A model generated the notes under the pieces. That model was not told where the DNA came from, did not search any database, and saw only the letters and a program-made list of their open reading frames with translations. From positions 558,001 through 622,000 of the forward strand of contig NZ_QWET01000001.1 in NCBI RefSeq assembly GCF_003573545.1: a stretch of DNA of 64,000 nucleotides, in the 5' to 3' direction. Shown here piece by piece: positions 59,997 to 64,000 of the stretch. The first letter of the stretch is position 1; every line of letters starts with the position of its first letter. The stretch is from Mariniphaga sediminis. GTDB taxonomy: Bacteria > Bacteroidota > Bacteroidia > Bacteroidales > Prolixibacteraceae. A program made the position numbers and the translations under genes.

Positions 59997-62024
59997 ATGG
60001 CTCGATCCACAGAAAAAGAATTTTACAGGCCTTTGAGCGACGAGGAAATAGGGCAGTTGGTTTACCAGGGATGTTCCTCGCCCGACTGGAACCTGGTGAA
60101 AGTTTCTCCAGACTTCACTCCTGATAACATCGAAAACTCCAAATTTACCGGTCATATCCGTTTGAACAGTTTCAACCGAACGGTAAATTTGGTAGGCGGA
60201 ATTACTTTTCATACTGGCATTTATAATGCCTGGCTTCACAACTGTGAAGTAGGAAAGGACGCACTTATTCATAATGTGAGGAGTTACATTGCCAATTATA
60301 AAATTGAGGAACAAGTAATTATCCATAATGTAACCACGATTGCTGTGGATGGGGAGACTTCCTTTGGGAACGGTGTGAATGTAGAGGCAATTAACGAAGA
60401 CGGAGGACGCGCGGTTCCCATTTATGATTTTCTTTCCACGCACGTGGCATATATTATGGCACTTTACCGTCACCGGCCCGGTGTGGTTCTGGCCTTAAAA
60501 AACATGGTAGAATCTTATACTGAAAGCGTAAAAAGCAGCACGGGTGTTGTCGGTGCCTATTCAAAAATATTAAACTGTAATACCGTCCTGAATGTGAAGG
60601 TGGGGCCGGCTACTACGATAGATGGTGGTAAAAAGTTGAAGAACGGGAGCATTAACAGTACTCTTGAAGCCCCGGTGATGATTGGAGAAGGAGTTATCAT
60701 GGACGATTTCATTGTTTGCTCGGGTACCCGGATTACCGATGCCACTCTTCTTTCAAAATGTTTTGTGGGGCAGGGGTGTATTCTCGACAAACACTATTCG
60801 GCGTTCAACTCATTGTTTTTTGCCAACTGCCAGGGATTTCACGGTGAGGCCTGTTCCATCTTTGCCGGGCCATACACGGTTACCCACCATAAATCAACAC
60901 TGCTTATTGCCGGTATGTTTTCTTTTATGAATGCCGGCAGCGGCTCCAACCAAAGCAACCATATGTATAAGCTGGGGCCTATCCACCAGGGGATTTTGGA
61001 ACGGGGAGCAAAAACTACCAGCGATTCCTACCTCTTGTGGCCGTCGCATATTGGCGCCTTTTCATTGGTTATGGGCCGTCATTACAAACATTGTGATACC
61101 GCTGATTTTCCTTTTTCTTATTTGATTGAAAGCAAAGACGAAAGTATCCTGGTTCCGGCTATTAACCTGAAAAGCATTGGTACGGTGCGGGATACCCAGA
61201 AATGGCCACGACGTGATAACCGGAAAGATTCTAATTTACTCGACCTGATCAATTTTAATTTGCTTAGTCCTTACACTATTCAAAAGATGGTGAACGGTCT
61301 TAAAAAGCTTCAGGCCATCCGTAAATCATCAGGAGAATTTGCCAGGGAATACAGTTATGACAAAATGAAAATTGAGAAACGGGCGCTCGAACGTGGTATT
61401 GTTTTGTATGAAATGGCAGTCTGGAAGTTTTTAGGCAATTCGCTCATTACCCGCCTGCAGGGAACTGAATACGCTTCGAACAAGGAAATCCGAAAAACAT
61501 TACAACCGGATACTACACTGGGAAAAGGATACTGGGTCGATCTTTCCGGCCTGCTTTGCCCGTTTGAAGCGCTCGATAAATTGCTTCGCTCCGTGGAAGA
61601 TGGAGAAACAACTACCCTTGAAGAGGTGAATGCGGCATTGATTGCCCTTCATAAAAATTATTACAATTACGAATGGACCTGGGCGGTAGATGTTTTACAG
61701 AAATTTTGTAATAAAAAGCTTGATGAGTTCACGGCGGAGGATGTAATTGATGTGGTGGAAAAATGGAAAAAGAGTGTCCTTGAAATTGACCGCCTCCTGT
61801 ACGAAGATGCCAAAAAAGAGTTTTCACTGACTAAAATGACCGGATTTGGTGTGGACGGACAAAACGGCGCGCGCGAACTCGACTTTGCAGAGGTGCGCGG
61901 AGATTTCGAAAAAAACGAAACGGTAAAGGCCATTCATGTGCATATGCAAAACAAGGAAAACCTCGGGAATGAACTCATCGGAAGAATGAAAAAAACAATG
62001 CGCAGGGAAGTAACGGCAAATTGA
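59997..62024 (+). CDS. DUF4954-family left-handed beta-helix protein
   Basis: A 675-residue protein of the DUF4954 family. The N-terminal half is a left-handed beta-helix (hexapeptide-type repeats around residues 55-330: VGKDALIHNVRSYIANYKIE; VIIHNVTTIAV; MIGEGVIMDDFIVCSGTRITD; SKCFVGQGCILD), the fold used by sugar-nucleotide acyltransferases such as GlmU. A His-rich surface (TVTHHKST; GRHYKHCDTADF) follows, and the C-terminal third is helical. It is 40 bp upstream of glmS and probably co-transcribed, so a link to amino-sugar or nucleotide-sugar metabolism is plausible but unproven. Confidence 0.85.
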   Translation: MARSTEKEFYRPLSDEEIGQLVYQGCSSPDWNLVKVSPDFTPDNIENSKFTGHIRLNSFNRTVNLVGGITFHTGIYNAWLHNCEVGKDALIHNVRSYIANYKIEEQVIIHNVTTIAVDGETSFGNGVNVEAINEDGGRAVPIYDFLSTHVAYIMALYRHRPGVVLALKNMVESYTESVKSSTGVVGAYSKILNCNTVLNVKVGPATTIDGGKKLKNGSINSTLEAPVMIGEGVIMDDFIVCSGTRITDATLLSKCFVGQGCILDKHYSAFNSLFFANCQGFHGEACSIFAGPYTVTHHKSTLLIAGMFSFMNAGSGSNQSNHMYKLGPIHQGILERGAKTTSDSYLLWPSHIGAFSLVMGRHYKHCDTADFPFSYLIESKDESILVPAINLKSIGTVRDTQKWPRRDNRKDSNLLDLINFNLLSPYTIQKMVNGLKKLQAIRKSSGEFAREYSYDKMKIEKRALERGIVLYEMAVWKFLGNSLITRLQGTEYASNKEIRKTLQPDTTLGKGYWVDLSGLLCPFEALDKLLRSVEDGETTTLEEVNAALIALHKNYYNYEWTWAVDVLQKFCNKKLDEFTAEDVIDVVEKWKKSVLEIDRLLYEDAKKEFSLTKMTGFGVDGQNGARELDFAEVRGDFEKNETVKAIHVHMQNKENLGNELIGRMKKTMRREVTAN

Positions 62025-62064
62025 ACCAGAGCCCCAAACTTTTAACATTTTATTTCTCAAAGAT

Positions 62065-63903
62065 ATGTGTGGAATAGTAGGATACATTGGCAATAAAGAA
62101 GCTTATCCCGTTTTAATGAACGGACTGAAGATGCTGGAATATAGGGGATACGACTCGGCAGGTGTTGCATTGCTGAACGGGAGACTGGAGGTTATCAAAA
62201 AGATGGGTAAGGTTTCGGAACTTGAAAATTTTGCCATTTCAAAAAATGTAGCCGGAAACATTGGAATAGGACATACCCGTTGGGCAACGCACGGGGAGCC
62301 CAGCGATCAAAATGCCCATCCGCACCTGTCGATGGAAGGGATTTTTTCTGTGGTGCACAACGGCATCATAGAGAATTACGCTCAACTGAAAGAGGAACTG
62401 GAGAATCATAACTTCAGTTTCAGAAGTGAAACAGATACAGAGGTACTGGCTAATTTAATCGAATATTTTTATGGACAGGGGAAGGAAGTTACAGCAGAAA
62501 TGGCTGTGCAGCTCGCTTTGACAAAGGTTGTAGGCGCTTACGGAATTGCCGTTTTGTGCAGCAACGAAAAGGATAAACTGATTGTGGCCCGAAAAGGTAG
62601 CCCGCTGGTGGTGGGACTTGGAAATGGGGAGTATTTTGTGGCAAGCGATGCTTCTCCCCTTGCAGCATTTACCGGTCATGTGGTTTATCTCAATGATTAT
62701 GACATGGCCATCATTTATAAAAATAATTTCACGCTGAAAAATATAGCAAATAACCCGGTTTCTTTAACTGTTTCAAACCTCGATATGAAGATCGGGGAAA
62801 TCAGTAAGGGTGACTTTGAGCATTTTATGCTGAAAGAAATATTTGAGCAACCCCAAACCATTGAAGAAACATTTAAAGGCCGGCTGAAACCGGAGTATCC
62901 TGATATTGTGCTGGGTGGATTACTGAATGTCTTTCCAAAAATTACAGCAGCCGGGCGGATTATAATTGTTGGGTGCGGAACCTCCTGGCATGCCGCCCTT
63001 ATTGGTGAGTATTTAATGGAAGAGTATGCCCGGGTGCCAGTGGAGGTGGAATACGCTTCCGAATTCAGGTACCGTAACCCGGTGCTGGGAAAAAACGATG
63101 TGGTTATTTTGATCAGCCAGAGCGGAGAAACAGCCGATACATTAGCCGCGTTGCGGATGGCGAAGGAAAGGGGAGCTACGGTATTGGGCATATGTAACGT
63201 GGTGGGCTCCACCCTCGCGAGAGAAACAGAAGCCGGTGTTTTTACCCATGCCGGCGTGGAAATTGGCGTGGCTTCTACCAAAGCATTTACTGCGCAGGTA
63301 ACTGTTCTTACCCTGTTTGCCCTTAAACTGGCAAAAACAAAAGGGACTGTTTCCACCGAAGAATATCAGGCATTGGTGAAAGAACTGGCGGAAATCCCGG
63401 CAAAAGGGCGGGCTATTCTGCAAAATAGTAATCATATTAAACAGGTTGCCGAAAAATATAAAGATGTTGTTAATGCACTCTACCTTGGCCGGGGAACACT
63501 TTTTCCGGTGGCAATGGAAGGAGCGCTAAAACTAAAAGAAATATCGTATATCCATGCCGAAGGATATGCTGCCGGGGAGATGAAACACGGCCCGATTGCC
63601 CTGGTGGATGATAACCTGCCTGTAATAGTAGTGGCCCCGCACGATGCCTACTATGAAAAAATTGTGAGTAATATCCAGGAAGTGAAAGCCCGCAAAGGAA
63701 ATGTAATTGCCATTGTGACCGAAGGAGACACCGGCCTAATGGGAATGGCAAACGATATCATTGAAATACCAAAGTCACATCCTGCTCTGGCTCCCTTACT
63801 GGCTGTAATTCCTTTGCAATTGCTTGCCTACCACATGGCCGTTTTGCGAGGCTGCGATGTAGATCAGCCACGCAATCTCGCCAAGTCTGTTACGGTGGAG
63901 TAG
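62065..63903 (+). CDS. glmS: Glutamine-fructose-6-phosphate aminotransferase (isomerising)
   Basis: A 612-residue complete GlmS. The N-terminal nucleophile Cys follows the initiator Met (MCGIVGYIG), with HTRWATHG (about 73-80) of the glutaminase domain and HNGIIENY (about 96-103). The synthase half holds two SIS domains: GCGTSWHAALIGEYLMEE (about 303-320), SQSGETADTLAAL (about 350-362), then GRGTLFPVAMEGALKLKEI. It ends with QPRNLAKSVTVE, the classical C-terminus. It makes glucosamine-6-phosphate, the first step to UDP-GlcNAc for peptidoglycan and surface glycans. Confidence 0.97.
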   Translation: MCGIVGYIGNKEAYPVLMNGLKMLEYRGYDSAGVALLNGRLEVIKKMGKVSELENFAISKNVAGNIGIGHTRWATHGEPSDQNAHPHLSMEGIFSVVHNGIIENYAQLKEELENHNFSFRSETDTEVLANLIEYFYGQGKEVTAEMAVQLALTKVVGAYGIAVLCSNEKDKLIVARKGSPLVVGLGNGEYFVASDASPLAAFTGHVVYLNDYDMAIIYKNNFTLKNIANNPVSLTVSNLDMKIGEISKGDFEHFMLKEIFEQPQTIEETFKGRLKPEYPDIVLGGLLNVFPKITAAGRIIIVGCGTSWHAALIGEYLMEEYARVPVEVEYASEFRYRNPVLGKNDVVILISQSGETADTLAALRMAKERGATVLGICNVVGSTLARETEAGVFTHAGVEIGVASTKAFTAQVTVLTLFALKLAKTKGTVSTEEYQALVKELAEIPAKGRAILQNSNHIKQVAEKYKDVVNALYLGRGTLFPVAMEGALKLKEISYIHAEGYAAGEMKHGPIALVDDNLPVIVVAPHDAYYEKIVSNIQEVKARKGNVIAIVTEGDTGLMGMANDIIEIPKSHPALAPLLAVIPLQLLAYHMAVLRGCDVDQPRNLAKSVTVE

Positions 63904-63912
63904 TGGGGTAGA

Positions 63913-63945
63913 GGCATTCTGCATAAGAATGCCCCTGTTTTTTTT
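63913..63945 (+). terminator. Intrinsic terminator after glmS
   Basis: Stem GGCATTCT (63913-63920) / AGAATGCC (63926-63933) with a 5-base loop, then CCTGTTTTTTTT on the plus strand. It begins 10 bp after the glmS stop. It probably also serves the convergent gene whose end is at 63949. Confidence 0.85.
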
Positions 63946-63948
63946 AGA

Positions 63949-64000
63949 CTATTTCAGGCCTTTCTTTTCCAAATAGGGTTCAATAGAAGGCTCTTTGCCA
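63949..64000 (-). CDS. C-terminal end of an unidentified gene (partial)
   Basis: On the minus strand a frame enters from the right edge and ends in GKEPSIEPYLEKKGLK followed by TAG (63951-63949). The terminator of glmS lies just beyond the stop. Too little is present to name the product; the position and the clean end just before a hairpin support a real gene. Confidence 0.6.
   Translation of the reverse strand, partial: GKEPSIEPYLEKKGLK

Noticed and set aside
1-64000. tRNA, rRNA, phage, integrase, transposase or CRISPR-Cas genes
   Set aside because: Looked for on both strands; none was recognised.

Overview
The window is a contiguous chromosomal stretch from a member of the Bacteroidota, most likely a Marinilabiliales/Prolixibacteraceae-like marine or sediment organism. 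The evidence is SusC/SusD outer-membrane pairs, ECF-sigma/FecR regulation, Bacteroidota -7 promoter elements (TANNTTTG, with one near-ideal TTTG-N19-TATTTTTG), a type IX secretion 'plug' protein, an S46 dipeptidyl-peptidase, many lipoprotein signal peptides and several Bacteroidota-typical DUF families (DUF1343, DUF4252, DUF4914, DUF4954, DUF4998). No rRNA, tRNA, CRISPR array, transposase or phage gene was seen. The lineage call is inference from gene content.

Layout. 1-8.1 kb: mixed housekeeping (truncated NamZ-like DUF1343 lipoprotein, a secreted barrel-like protein, RhlE-type helicase, patatin phospholipase, AmrS-like radical SAM enzyme, SLC13 carboxylate transporter, two small membrane proteins). 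8.2-12.7 kb: an L-lactate utilisation operon (lctP-lutA-lutB-lutC) with a clear promoter. 12.8-33.2 kb: a polysaccharide utilisation locus (PUL) on the minus strand: ECF sigma, FecR, SusC, SusD, two surface glycan-binding lipoproteins, an FAD oxidoreductase, a circularly permuted SGNH esterase, an unrecognised lipoprotein enzyme and two GH78 alpha-L-rhamnosidases. The likely target is a rhamnose-containing, probably acylated glycan. 33.4-39.3 kb: the complete nqrABCDEF operon for the Na+-pumping NADH:quinone reductase. 39.6-46.2 kb: T9SS plug protein, ECF sigma, DPP11-type peptidase, radical SAM protein and an SMP-30 lactonase. 46.5-49.9 kb: oadGAB, a Na+-pumping biotin-dependent decarboxylase. 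50.4-52.0 kb: a small ECF sigma/anti-sigma-like/DUF4252 operon. 52.0-56.4 kb: sulfate activation (cysD, cysN-cysC fusion) and a UDP-glucuronate-epimerase-like gene, with a four-helix-bundle gene wedged between cysD and cysN. 56.8-64 kb: DUF4914 P-loop protein with an XRE-cupin regulator, DUF4954 left-handed beta-helix protein, glmS, and the last codons of an unidentified gene.

How it fits together. Lactate is imported and oxidised by LctP/LutABC, NADH is oxidised by Na+-NQR, and OadGAB and a likely Na+-coupled SLC13 carrier add to the same sodium cycle, a common arrangement in marine Bacteroidota. The PUL supplies sugars under a trans-envelope SusC-FecR-sigma switch. The strongest points for follow-up are (i) the SGNH hydrolase whose nucleophile block sits at the C-terminus, a natural circular permutation; (ii) the APS-kinase half of CysN-CysC, which has lost key P-loop and DGD residues; (iii) the four-helix-bundle gene with flanking inverted repeats that exactly fills the cysD-cysN gap; (iv) the 737-residue unknown PUL enzyme; and (v) the PEPCK-like P-loop in DUF4914 next to its likely regulator.
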